This document shows, one piece after another, positions 6,435-13,243 of a stretch of 13,243 nt of DNA. A program made the position numbers and the translations under genes. Every line of letters begins with the position of its first letter. Positions within the stretch are counted from its first letter, which is position 1. This DNA comes from Anaerolineales bacterium (GTDB lineage Bacteria; Chloroflexota; Anaerolineae; Anaerolineales; UBA4823), in contig JALHTN010000533.1 in assembly GCA_022865865.1 (NCBI GenBank), forward strand, positions 1 through 13,243, given 5' to 3'. Under the pieces are notes generated by a model, which made no database searches, had not been told where the DNA came from, and saw nothing but the letters and a program-made list of their open reading frames with translations.

Positions 6435-8015
6435 GTGCTTAAGAAAGTTTTCCTAGTTGAAGATGAAATTGTGACTCGAGAAGGCATTCGGGACAATGTT
6501 GATTGGGCTTCCATTGGATTTGAGTTTTGCGGAGAAGCGCCAGATGGGGAGATCGCGTTTCCACTGATCGAGTCTACCCAACCTGATGTGCTGATCACGG
6601 ATATCAAAATGCCCTTCATGGATGGCTTGCAGCTGTGCAAGATCGTCCGGGAGCATATGCCGTGGGTCAAGATTATCATCCTCAGTGGCCACGACGAATT
6701 TGATTACGCGCAGGCAGCCGTCAAGTTGGGTGTGAGCGAATACCTGCTCAAGCCCGTCAGCGTGAAGGATTTGCACGGCGTTCTTCAAAGAGTGGCCGAA
6801 ACGCTCGATCACGAAACGAAAGAGGTAGAGAGACTGAAGCAGTTGCACGACCAGGTCGAGAATAATCGAGTGCTGCTCCGAGAGAAGTTCCTGCTGCGCC
6901 TGGTGATGGGTGGGGTTTCCTCGGCGGAAGCCATCGAACAGAGCCAACAATTCGGGCTAAACATCATCGCCAATTTTTACCAGGTGGTTCTTATCAAAAT
7001 CGAACTGTGTGAAAAATCCCAGCCTTTCGATTATCACGAGTACCAGCAGGCCGAGCGCATCGTGTCGAGCCTGGTCAGTGCAAGCCCAGACACCTTCCTG
7101 GCAAAAAAAGACTTGGAAGAATTTGTATTGCTTATCAAGGGGGATAATCCTGAGCAATTGGAGCAAGATGGCATCGTTCTGGCTGAAATGGTCAAACACG
7201 AATTGGAAGAAAGGACGAGCTGCAGCCTGGTATTCGATATGGGAAGCCCCCAACAACGGCTTGGAGATATTCATCATTCTTTTGCTGAGGCATTGGTCAA
7301 GGTAAAAAGTAAAATTGGAGAGTCACCACCGATAAATTCGAATGGGGAGATCAATCAGGGGGATTTAATCAAGTTGGATCATTTGGCGATAGAGAATTAT
7401 TTGAAGTTTGGTTCGATCACTGATTTTGATGAGTTCTTTGCTGCCTGCATTCAGCCGATAGGTGCAGCCGCTTTGAGATTCTATTTGGTTAAGCATTATA
7501 TGTTTGTAGATATCCTTTTGACAATCACCCAATTTGTGAGCGATTTAGGTGGAGAGGGCGATCAAGTAGTTCTGGATGTCAATGAGATCGAAAGTATTCT
7601 CGCTAATATAAATAGCATAGAGCAGATCAAAGAAGAAATGAGAAGGATTTTTATCCCTGCACTGACCTTTCGGAACAGTCGGGCCAACCATGAACGCGGT
7701 ATCATTCTCCACCAAGCCAAGACCTACATCGATAGTCACTTCACTGATCCGGAGCTGCAAATGAGTAAGGTTGCCAATGAATTTAACGTCAGCCCGAGCC
7801 ATTTCAGCACGGTTTTCAAGCAAGAGTTTGGGGAAACCTTCCGAGATAACTTGAGCAAAATCAGAATCAACCGGGCCAAGGAACTTCTTCGAACCACCAA
7901 TCTTTTATGCTCAGAGGTGGCATTTCAAAGCGGCTACAACGACCCTCATTACTTTAGTTTTGTTTTCAAAAAGAAAACGGGGTTGACACCTCAGCAATTC
8001 CGGGATCAATCTTAA
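6435..8015 (+). CDS. Response regulator, REC plus AraC-type HTH (YesN family)
   Basis: This 526-residue cytoplasmic regulator is the presumed partner of the kinase encoded next. The receiver domain (about 3-120) has acidic pair Glu9-Asp10, phosphoacceptor Asp56 in I-T-D-I-K-M-P, Ser84 in L-S-G-H-D and Lys106 in L-L-K-P. A central region (about 125-420) has helical stretches and no motif I recognise, as is usual for long YesN proteins. The AraC-type DNA-binding domain fills about 423-526, with two helix-turn-helix units at 443-466 (V-A-N-E-F-N-V-S-P-S-H-F) and 492-519 (V-A-F-Q-S-G-Y-N-D-P-H-Y-F). I prefer the GTG at 6435: GGAG lies 8 bases ahead and it gives the family N-terminus M-L-K-K-V-F-L-V-E-D-E. 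The in-frame GTG at 6396 adds 13 residues with no family match. Relatives activate carbohydrate-uptake genes; here the neighbouring ytfQR-type operon is the obvious candidate. Confidence 0.92.
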   Translation: MLKKVFLVEDEIVTREGIRDNVDWASIGFEFCGEAPDGEIAFPLIESTQPDVLITDIKMPFMDGLQLCKIVREHMPWVKIIILSGHDEFDYAQAAVKLGVSEYLLKPVSVKDLHGVLQRVAETLDHETKEVERLKQLHDQVENNRVLLREKFLLRLVMGGVSSAEAIEQSQQFGLNIIANFYQVVLIKIELCEKSQPFDYHEYQQAERIVSSLVSASPDTFLAKKDLEEFVLLIKGDNPEQLEQDGIVLAEMVKHELEERTSCSLVFDMGSPQQRLGDIHHSFAEALVKVKSKIGESPPINSNGEINQGDLIKLDHLAIENYLKFGSITDFDEFFAACIQPIGAAALRFYLVKHYMFVDILLTITQFVSDLGGEGDQVVLDVNEIESILANINSIEQIKEEMRRIFIPALTFRNSRANHERGIILHQAKTYIDSHFTDPELQMSKVANEFNVSPSHFSTVFKQEFGETFRDNLSKIRINRAKELLRTTNLLCSEVAFQSGYNDPHYFSFVFKKKTGLTPQQFRDQS

Positions 8016-8041
8016 AGAGATAAATAAGTAGAGTAATCAAA

Positions 8042-9571
8042 ATGAATATCGGTCTTACAGCTAACGAAACAACCCCAAGATATATTAGTAAATTCATCGA
8101 AATATTTAGTCGCATCAATATATCTCTCCGTGTGAAAATCTTGTTATCCTTTTTCACGGTGATTTTTTTGTTGGTTGCAGTAAACACAATGATGATCCTG
8201 GAAGTGCTGCGATTTAACAGCCAGTATGATGCGATCATGACCAATCTCACCACAGCTAACAGCATAAACGGGTACATCAAACCAGCCATTGATACTGAAA
8301 TGTGGAACATTGTGGCCGGTAAGAAAGAGTTCGGAGACGGTAACCAATACCAGATCATCGGGCAAGTCAACTCCCAAATCGAGTCGATGATGGAAAATGC
8401 CAATTCAGATAAATCCAGGATCAAACTGGAAGTTATCCACAGGACAATGGCGACGTTGACGAACTATGTCGATAAAATGGGGGAGCAGATTGAACAAGGA
8501 AGTCACGTAGCTGAGAACGAGCTGGTTCTAGAAAATATCCGCGGCGTCTCCGATGTTGTTGAGGAGACAGTTCAGGATTATATGCTCTTCGAGGTTCAAC
8601 AAGCGGAACAACAACACTTTGAAAATCAAACCCGCTTTAACCGCTGGATCATTTTGTATTCTATCTTGTTACCTTTGATTATCGGTTTCTCAATTGCCGC
8701 GGCATGGATTATTTCCGCCAGTATTTATATTCCGATCAAAAAGCTTCAGGATCTTACTACCACGATCACGAAGAACGACCTTCAAGCACTACTATCCAGT
8801 GAAAATGTAGATGAAATCACGGAACTGGGTATGAGCTTCAATATTATGACCAGCAAAATCCGAGATTTGCTGGATTCTAAAGTGAGAGAACAGGAAAATC
8901 TAAAGAAAGCCGAATTGAAAGCTTTGCAAGCGCAGATCAACCCCCACTTCCTCTATAATACGCTCGATACCATTGTGTGGATGTCCGAATCCAATCAACC
9001 TGGACAGGTAATTGAAATTGTGAGGGCGTTGTCGAGTTTCTTCAGGATTGCCTTGAGTAGAGGAAAGGAATGGATCTCGATCCGCCAGGAAATCGAACAC
9101 GTCCGCAGCTATCTCCTTATCCAAAAAATCCGCTACCGCGATATTTTAGATTATGAAATCGAGGTGGACGAAAAGATCCTGGATGGCACAATTCTTAAGC
9201 TGACCTTGCAACCTATAGTTGAGAATGCCCTGTACCATGGGATCAAGAATAAAAGAAATGGCGGAACGATTCGGGTTCGGGCAAGAAAAGCAGACCATAA
9301 CCTAGTTTTATTGGAAGTACAGGATGACGGCCTTGGTTTTACGCCCAATAAACTATCCCAGATTCAGGCTGCAATTACGAACGATTCAGAAGAAATCCTT
9401 CAAAGTGAGAGTGGTTTTGGATTAGAAAACGTTCATAAGCGCATCCAATTATATTATGGTTCACAATATGGTTTATCTGTTGAGAGCCAATATCAGAATG
9501 GTACACGAGTGACTATTGCCATCCCCCTTCAAGAGAACTTGGAATCAGACAAAATCAATGAGAAGATCTGA
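8042..9571 (+). CDS. Membrane sensor histidine kinase (YesM/LytS type)
   Basis: This 509-residue kinase has two membrane segments (about 33-53 and 201-228) around an extracytoplasmic domain of about 145 residues. That domain is mostly helical, with no Cache or other motif I can name. A HAMP-like linker follows (about 229-281). The His_kinase region has phosphoacceptor His302 in Q-I-N-P-H-F-L-Y-N-T-L-D. The ATPase domain has the N-box with Asn395 (V-E-N-A-L-Y-H-G), Asp428 in Q-D-D-G-L-G-F and G-F-G-L-E-N-V (458-464). It should phosphorylate the preceding regulator, 26 bases away. The Shine-Dalgarno is weak (about 8027-8033). The stop is one base from the downstream lipoprotein start, which implies translational coupling. 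That neighbour and the small sensor domain suggest ligand sensing through a binding protein, as in XylFII-LytS, but this is inference. Confidence 0.92.
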   Translation: MNIGLTANETTPRYISKFIEIFSRINISLRVKILLSFFTVIFLLVAVNTMMILEVLRFNSQYDAIMTNLTTANSINGYIKPAIDTEMWNIVAGKKEFGDGNQYQIIGQVNSQIESMMENANSDKSRIKLEVIHRTMATLTNYVDKMGEQIEQGSHVAENELVLENIRGVSDVVEETVQDYMLFEVQQAEQQHFENQTRFNRWIILYSILLPLIIGFSIAAAWIISASIYIPIKKLQDLTTTITKNDLQALLSSENVDEITELGMSFNIMTSKIRDLLDSKVREQENLKKAELKALQAQINPHFLYNTLDTIVWMSESNQPGQVIEIVRALSSFFRIALSRGKEWISIRQEIEHVRSYLLIQKIRYRDILDYEIEVDEKILDGTILKLTLQPIVENALYHGIKNKRNGGTIRVRARKADHNLVLLEVQDDGLGFTPNKLSQIQAAITNDSEEILQSESGFGLENVHKRIQLYYGSQYGLSVESQYQNGTRVTIAIPLQENLESDKINEKI

Positions 9572-9572
9572 A

Positions 9573-10568
9573 ATGAAGATTGTCCCAAAGATTTATTCAC
9601 TGTTGATGTTAATATTACTCACGGTTTTGTGGGGCTGTATGAGCAATAATGATCCTGAGCCACAAACTACGGAACAAATAGATGGCAAGAAAACCTATCA
9701 GAATCTGGTGGTTGGATACTCTCAAATTGGAGCCGAAAGTGAGTGGCGAACCGGAAACACGGCCTCAATTAAAAAGGCTGCCGAGAATTTAGGCGTGGAG
9801 TTGATTTTCTCTGATGCCCAACAAAAACAAGAAAACCAAATCAAAGCGATCCGCACCTTTATCGCCCAGCAAGTAGATGTCATCGGTGTTTCTCCAATTG
9901 TAGAGACGGGCTGGGAATCTGTCTTTCAGGAAGCCAAAGATGCTGGCATACCCATCATCCTGGTTGATCGACGGGCAGATGTTACCGAAGATTTGTATGC
10001 TACCTATATTGGTTCAGACTTTATCGAAGAAGGCAGGAATGCTGCCCGGGTCATGGCGGAACTGCTCGATGGCAAAGGCAATATTGTGGAATTAGTGGGC
10101 ACGGTGGGTTCCGCTCCAGCCAATGATCGATATATTGGGTTTAGGGAGATAATGCAAAAATTTCCGGAAATGGAGATTATCGCTTCGGAGTCTGCTGATT
10201 TCACGCGTGCCAAAGGGGAAGAAGTCATGCAGGGATTTTTAGAACAGCATGGAGATCAAATCGATGCCTTATATGCGCACAATGATGACAGTGCCATAGG
10301 AGCGATCCGCGCGATCGAGGAATATGGTTTGAGGCCAGGCCAGGATATCATCATTGTTTCGATAGACGCGATTCGAGACGCTTTCCAAGCCATGATCGAT
10401 GGAAAATTAAATGCAACTATAGAATGCAATCCTCTCTTGGGACCAACATTCTTTGATGTCGCCTATAAGGTCGTTAATGGCGAGTTCGTTCCGAAGTGGA
10501 TTCCTTCTCCGGAGAGCATTTACTTCCCTGATGATGCTGCAGAAATCCTGCCAACCCGTAAGTATTGA
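9573..10568 (+). CDS. YtfQ-like sugar-binding lipoprotein in the two-component operon (candidate sensor)
   Basis: This 331-residue type-1 binding protein belongs to the YtfQ family, whose E. coli member binds galactofuranose. It has a hydrophobic signal (about 7-19) and a Cys22 lipobox L-W-G-C, in which Trp is unusual. Family landmarks are V-G-Y-S-Q-I-G-A-E-S-E-W-R (47-59), Q-K-Q-E-N-Q-I-K-A (84-92), V-S-P-I-V-E-T-G-W-E (106-115), V-D-R-R (131-134), D-F-T-R-A-K-G (209-215), Y-A-H-N-D-D (234-239) and V-S-I-D (262-265). From memory, several of these match E. coli YtfQ almost word for word. I choose the ATG at 9573, one base after the kinase stop; the ATG at 9558 and the TTG at 9516 lack a Shine-Dalgarno and would put charged residues before the signal. 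No transporter subunit follows it in its operon, so it may present sugar to the kinase. It could equally be a second receptor for the downstream importer. Confidence 0.88.
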   Translation: MKIVPKIYSLLMLILLTVLWGCMSNNDPEPQTTEQIDGKKTYQNLVVGYSQIGAESEWRTGNTASIKKAAENLGVELIFSDAQQKQENQIKAIRTFIAQQVDVIGVSPIVETGWESVFQEAKDAGIPIILVDRRADVTEDLYATYIGSDFIEEGRNAARVMAELLDGKGNIVELVGTVGSAPANDRYIGFREIMQKFPEMEIIASESADFTRAKGEEVMQGFLEQHGDQIDALYAHNDDSAIGAIRAIEEYGLRPGQDIIIVSIDAIRDAFQAMIDGKLNATIECNPLLGPTFFDVAYKVVNGEFVPKWIPSPESIYFPDDAAEILPTRKY

Positions 10569-10785
10569 GAATTTTCCGCTATCACCTTTTTGTATTGCGT
10601 TCGGTATTAACTCAATATCGAATTTAATTTCTAGTTACCCCTCCTCAAGGCATTGGGTCGCTAAAAAAGTTTGACCAGTAAGATTATCAGTAGAATAAAA
10701 TGAAATAGTATTCCATCTCTCAACAAATTTACTTTTCTCAGCTTAGCTTCTGGTTATCCTAAAATAATTAACTGCAACGTATAAA

Positions 10786-10813
10786 AACAAACCTTCCATT
10801 TGGAGGGTTTGTT
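10786..10813 (+). terminator. Intrinsic terminator after the two-component/binding-protein operon
   Basis: Two 13-base arms (10786-10798 and 10801-10813) pair along their whole length, with one G-U pair. The last bases of the arms probably open into the loop. An A-run precedes the hairpin. The sequence after it (attaaattta) is A/T-rich rather than a pure T-run, so it could work in both directions. It lies 218 bases after the lipoprotein stop. Confidence 0.55.
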
Positions 10814-10865
10814 ATTAAATTTATAAACCTCAAATAATATTCAACAAAATACTCAAACTTATCTA

Positions 10866-10894
10866 TTGAGATTGAAACGTATCTTTGTTATTCT
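10866..10894 (+). promoter_or_regulatory. Candidate sigma-70-type promoter for the ytfQR-type operon
   Basis: TTGAGA (10866-10871), a 17-base spacer and TATTCT (10889-10894), with TGT just before the -10 box, give an extended -10 promoter. Transcription from about 10901 would leave a leader of roughly 260 bases before the start at 11165. Confidence 0.35.
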
Positions 10895-10896
10895 GA

Positions 10897-10927
10897 TATC
10901 GGGTCAGAATGCTGCAATATACCGATA
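10897..10927. repeat. Inverted repeat TATCGG/CCGATA at the promoter
   Basis: TATCGG (10897-10902) and CCGATA (10922-10927) are exact reverse complements 19 bases apart, next to the candidate start of transcription. A third copy, CCGATA, lies at 11000-11005 within the palindrome CGATATCG (11001-11008). They are candidate regulator-binding sites. Confidence 0.3.
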
Positions 10928-11015
10928 AAGATACAGATTTTAACGAATCTTTGCCAAAGACCTAATAATCAAAATAGAGGTGAATCTATAAGAAAATGGC
11001 CGATATCGAAAAGTG

Positions 11016-11023
11016 AAGCGCTT
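11016..11023. promoter_or_regulatory. Candidate LacI-family-type operator palindrome
   Basis: AAGCGCTT is a perfect 8-base palindrome with the central CG and AAnCGnTT pattern common to LacI-family operators. It sits in the leader of the importer operon, about 142 bases before the start codon. No LacI-type regulator is encoded in the window, and the flanks are not symmetric beyond eight bases. Confidence 0.25.
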
Positions 11024-11035
11024 GCTGAGTGATTG

Positions 11036-11076
11036 AGGTCTTCAAACAATCACATCTGGGTGTGCGATTTAGACCT
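11036..11076. repeat. Inverted repeat AGGTCT/AGACCT with inner stem
   Basis: AGGTCT (11036-11041) and AGACCT (11071-11076) enclose 29 bases that can form an inner CACA/TGTG stem around TCTGGG. TTGA-n5-TCAA overlaps the left arm and TTGA-n3-TCAA follows the right arm. It may be a leader RNA structure or an operator pair. Confidence 0.3.
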
Positions 11077-11101
11077 TGAAAATCAAGAGCCCTACTTCGC
11101 G

Positions 11102-11116
11102 ACCTGATAAATCCAT
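11102..11116 (+). promoter_or_regulatory. Shared element ACCTGATAAATC(CAT), copy 3
   Basis: This copy lies 48 bases before the second YtfQ start. It matches 5757-5768 over 12 bases and the half-site at 5847-5856 over 10, both of which lie in front of the two-component operon. Confidence 0.3.
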
Positions 11117-11164
11117 ACAGATCTCTGCATGGAAAACAAACTAAACTTATTAGGAGAGAAAAGA

Positions 11165-12193
11165 ATGTCTCACTTCAAAAAACTCGTTTTTCTGTTCTTT
11201 ATTGCCTTGATGCTTTTAGCAGCCTGTGCGCCTGCCGCAACCGAGGAACCTGCTGCACCTGTTGAAGAGGAAATGCCTGCAGGTGGTCTAGATTGCTCAC
11301 CCAATTGCCAATATTCTGACTTGGTAGTTGGCTTTCTTCAGACCGGCTCAGAAGGCGGCTGGCGTGCTGCCAATACCGCCTCCTTTAAAGAAACCGCTGA
11401 ACAATTAGGTCTCACGCTGAAGTTCTACGATTCTCAGAATGACCTAGCTAAACAGGTTGCTGGTTTCCAACAATTCATTGAAGATCCTGAGGTGAATGTG
11501 ATTGTTATGTCGCCACTTGAGGTGACCGGGTGGGAACAGGTTCTCAATGATGCTGAAGCAGCCGGCAAGCCCGTTATCCTTTCAGACCGCCGTATCGATG
11601 GTTTTGAAGATAAATATGTCACCTTCATAGGGGCTGATTTTGTGGAAGAAGGTCGCAAGGCCGGAACTGAAATGTGCAAGATGCTCGAAGGCAGTGAATC
11701 AAAGAATGTCTGGGAGTTGGTAGGTAATGTTGGCGCTGCTCCTGCCATTGATCGCGGCACAGGTTTCCGCGAGACAGCAGAAGAGTGTGGAATCGTCGTC
11801 ACAAACAGCCAGACTGCAAACTGGAGTGTCCTTGAAGGCAAGCAAGTTACCGAAGCCTGGTTGAAGGAAAGCAAGGATGTCCAGGGCATCTTCGGCCAGA
11901 ATGATGAAATGGCATTTGGCGCTATCGAGGCGCTCAAAGAAGCTGGCCTGGTTCCTGCCGAGGATGTCAAGGTCATCTCAGTAGATGCCACCGCTGGTGC
12001 TTTTCAAGCGATGCTCGACGGCACTCTGAACGTGACCGTGGAATGCAATCCATTGCTAGCCCCACAGGTTTATGAAGCAGCGCTCGCAACAGTTAATGGC
12101 GAGTCACTGCCCAAGTGGATTCCTTCCCAGGAAAGTGTATTCTTTATGGATGACGAGAACCTGCAAGCAATTGCCGATGGTCGCAAATACTAA
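11165..12193 (+). CDS. ytfQ: YtfQ-family sugar ABC transporter substrate-binding lipoprotein
   Basis: This 342-residue receptor belongs to a YtfQR-type importer, judged by the YtfR-like ATPase that follows. It has a signal peptide with lipobox L-A-A-C (Cys21), a short Ala/Pro/Glu tether, then a type-1 binding domain from about residue 53. Landmarks are V-G-F-L-Q-T-G-S-E-G-G-W-R (55-67), M-S-P-L-E-V-T-G-W-E (115-124), S-D-R-R-I-D (140-145), G-Q-N-D-E (244-248), V-D-A-T and the C-terminal P-K-W-I-P-S-Q-E-S. It is clearly paralogous to the protein at 9573, sharing W-R, D-R-R, V-E/I-E-C-N-P-L-L and the R-K-Y end. It lacks the Q-K-Q-E-N-Q-I and D-F-T-R motifs, so its ligand may differ. Cys44 and Cys48 are extra. 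I choose the ATG at 11165, seven bases after AGGAGAG; the in-frame ATG at 11129 has no such site and would add charged residues before the signal. Confidence 0.9.
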   Translation: MSHFKKLVFLFFIALMLLAACAPAATEEPAAPVEEEMPAGGLDCSPNCQYSDLVVGFLQTGSEGGWRAANTASFKETAEQLGLTLKFYDSQNDLAKQVAGFQQFIEDPEVNVIVMSPLEVTGWEQVLNDAEAAGKPVILSDRRIDGFEDKYVTFIGADFVEEGRKAGTEMCKMLEGSESKNVWELVGNVGAAPAIDRGTGFRETAEECGIVVTNSQTANWSVLEGKQVTEAWLKESKDVQGIFGQNDEMAFGAIEALKEAGLVPAEDVKVISVDATAGAFQAMLDGTLNVTVECNPLLAPQVYEAALATVNGESLPKWIPSQESVFFMDDENLQAIADGRKY

Positions 12194-12258
12194 AGTTTGG
12201 AATCTGATCCGGTGACCTTCAGGGAGTTGCAAACCAAGGATATACAATATAGTTGATT

Positions 12259-12293
12259 GATTGGGAAGCGATGGTGAACATCGCTTCCCAATC
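12259..12293 (+). terminator. Strong intercistronic hairpin between the YtfQ and YtfR genes
   Basis: Two perfectly complementary 15-base arms (12259-12273 and 12279-12293) enclose the loop GTGAA, 66 bases after the binding-protein stop and 33 before the ATPase. Only TTT then AAATCTT follows, so it should terminate partially or protect the upstream mRNA from 3' decay. Either would raise the receptor over the ATPase and permeases. Confidence 0.6.
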
Positions 12294-12325
12294 TTTAAAT
12301 CTTATTTCATATAAGGCAGGCAAGT

Positions 12326-13243
12326 ATGTCCGAGTCGAATCGAAATATTCTCGTGATGGAGGGCATCAGTAAAGCTTTTCCAGGGGTTCAAGCACTGGAT
12401 AATGTTGATTTCACCCTGAGAAGGGGTGAAATTCACTGTTTGGTTGGAGAAAATGGTGCTGGAAAGTCTACCCTGATCAAAGTACTGACTGGAGTAGACC
12501 GGCCAGATGCAGGTAGGATTATCCTGGATGGCGAGGAGGTCCACACTCGATCCCCAGAGCATGCCCAAACATTAGGCATCAGCACTGTCTATCAAGAGAT
12601 TAATTTGTGTCCGAACCTTTCGGTTGCGGAAAATATTTTACTCGGTCGAGAACCCCATCGATTAGGCGGTATCGATTGGCCCAAGATGAACGCTGGTGCT
12701 GTGGAAGCTCTCAAACGATTGCTTGAAGTTGACATTGATGTTACCAAGCCATTGGGTATATACACTGTAGCAATTCAGCAAATGGTAGCGATTGCACGGG
12801 CGCTTGATGTCGGCTCTGAGAAAATTTTAATTCTTGATGAACCAACAGCCAGTTTGGACGCGCATGAAACTCAACAATTATTCAGTGTAATGCGAAAACT
12901 TAAAGAGAGCGGAGTAGGCATTATTTTCATCACCCATTTTATTGGCCAGGTTTATGATATTTCTGACAGGATCACTATCTTAAGAAACGGAAGACTGATC
13001 GGAACTTTCGATACCACCTCCATACCACGGTTCGAACTAATTGCTAAAATGATCGGCCGCAGCTTGGATGATCTCGATGAAATGTCAAAAATTAAGTTGG
13101 AAAGCAGCAAGCACATTCAAAGTGAGGCATTATTGAGGGCTAAAGGGCTCGGTCGAGCGGGAGGGATATCACCATTCGACCTGGAAATCCACGCTGGGGA
13201 AGTGGTTGGCTTGGCTGGATTACTCGGGTCAGGGCGGACGGAA
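12326..13243 (+). CDS. ytfR: YtfR-type double ABC ATPase of a sugar importer, 3'-partial
   Basis: The frame from the ATG at 12326 stays open for 306 codons to the window edge; family members have about 500 residues with two nucleotide-binding domains. The first domain is complete: Walker A G-E-N-G-A-G-K-S-T (41-49), Q-loop Gln90 (T-V-Y-Q-E), Walker B I-L-I-L-D-E-P-T (167-174) with Glu172, and H-loop His204 in F-I-T-H-F. The signature is degenerate (Y-T-V-A-I-Q-Q-M-V-A-I-A), as in E. coli YtfR (S-V-A-M-Q-Q from memory). The second domain begins at about residue 270, and the window ends inside its Walker A (G-S-G-R-T-E). Motifs such as F-P-G-V-Q-A-L-D-N-V-D-F and G-R-E-P are very close to YtfR, the galactofuranose importer ATPase. 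AAGGCAGG (12313-12320) is a fair Shine-Dalgarno. Permease genes are expected beyond the edge. Confidence 0.9.
   Translation, partial: MSESNRNILVMEGISKAFPGVQALDNVDFTLRRGEIHCLVGENGAGKSTLIKVLTGVDRPDAGRIILDGEEVHTRSPEHAQTLGISTVYQEINLCPNLSVAENILLGREPHRLGGIDWPKMNAGAVEALKRLLEVDIDVTKPLGIYTVAIQQMVAIARALDVGSEKILILDEPTASLDAHETQQLFSVMRKLKESGVGIIFITHFIGQVYDISDRITILRNGRLIGTFDTTSIPRFELIAKMIGRSLDDLDEMSKIKLESSKHIQSEALLRAKGLGRAGGISPFDLEIHAGEVVGLAGLLGSGRTE

Larger units (their letters stand above)
10572..11164. other. Noncoding region upstream of the YtfQ/YtfR operon
   Basis: Almost 600 bases hold no credible gene. A six-codon frame (MADIEK) at 10996-11016 has its Shine-Dalgarno-like sequence about 14 bases away, too far to trust. 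The region contains the terminator at 10786-10813, a promoter candidate at 10866-10894, three CCGATA-type motifs, an AGATT/AATCT inverted repeat near 10934-10949, the palindrome at 11016-11023, the inverted repeat at 11036-11076 and the shared element at 11102-11116. Such density suggests heavy control of the importer operon. Confidence 0.6.

Noticed and set aside
9516..9572. TTG or ATG starts for the first YtfQ-like protein inside the kinase gene
   Set aside because: No Shine-Dalgarno, and the extra residues would precede the signal peptide; 9573 fits better.
10996..11016. Six-codon frame MADIEK ahead of the second YtfQ gene
   Set aside because: Its purine-rich site is about 14 bases away and the frame is too short to support.
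12461..12820. Degenerate ABC signature (V-A-I-Q-Q) in the YtfR-type ATPase as a sign of inactivation
   Set aside because: The same degeneracy is usual in the first domain of YtfR-type proteins, so it is a family trait.
1..13243. CRISPR arrays, tRNA/rRNA genes, insertion sequences or phage genes
   Set aside because: No regularly spaced repeats, no tRNA T-loop sequences in noncoding DNA, and no transposase or phage-like frames were seen.

Overview
The window looks like chromosomal DNA of an anaerobic, carbohydrate-using member of the Chloroflexota, most likely class Anaerolineae. This is inference from style: three solute-binding lipoproteins whose mature ends read C-Q/A-P-A-A-T-E-x-P followed by an acidic Pro/Glu/Val linker, moderate GC, YesM/YesN-type regulation, and a uroporphyrinogen-decarboxylase-like protein beside a sugar ABC transporter. 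There are no rRNA or tRNA genes, insertion sequences, CRISPR arrays or phage genes in view.

Left part (1-4357, + strand). A URO-D/MtaA-fold protein, possibly cut at its 5' end by the window edge, is followed after 168 bases by a three-gene sugar-type ABC importer: binding lipoprotein, single-domain ATPase and RbsC/FrcC-type permease. The 168-base gap holds a 12-codon reading frame with the best Shine-Dalgarno in the window. A small hairpin plus T-run separates the binding protein from the ATPase.

Middle (4531-6434). One gene on the - strand encodes a secreted lipoprotein with a transglutaminase-like domain and an intact Cys-His-Asp triad. Its upstream side is about 800 bases without a credible gene, which should carry the promoters for this gene and for the operon to its right.

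Right part (6435-13243, + strand). A response regulator (REC plus AraC-type HTH), a membrane histidine kinase (YesM/LytS type) and a YtfQ-like binding lipoprotein form a tight operon that ends in a strong hairpin. A second YtfQ paralog and the start of a YtfR-type double ATPase follow in their own operon and run off the right edge. The layout suggests a sugar-sensing module: the first YtfQ-like protein could serve as extracellular sensor for the kinase, and the phosphorylated regulator would switch on the adjacent ytfQR-type importer, whose family substrate is galactofuranose or a similar sugar. A 12-base element is shared by the noncoding regions in front of both operons, and other repeats cluster in front of the importer operon. 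These are candidate operators.

Several longest-frame starts are not the likely true ones. I prefer 3335 (permease), 6435 (regulator), 9573 (first YtfQ-like protein) and 11165 (second), on Shine-Dalgarno spacing and family N-termini.
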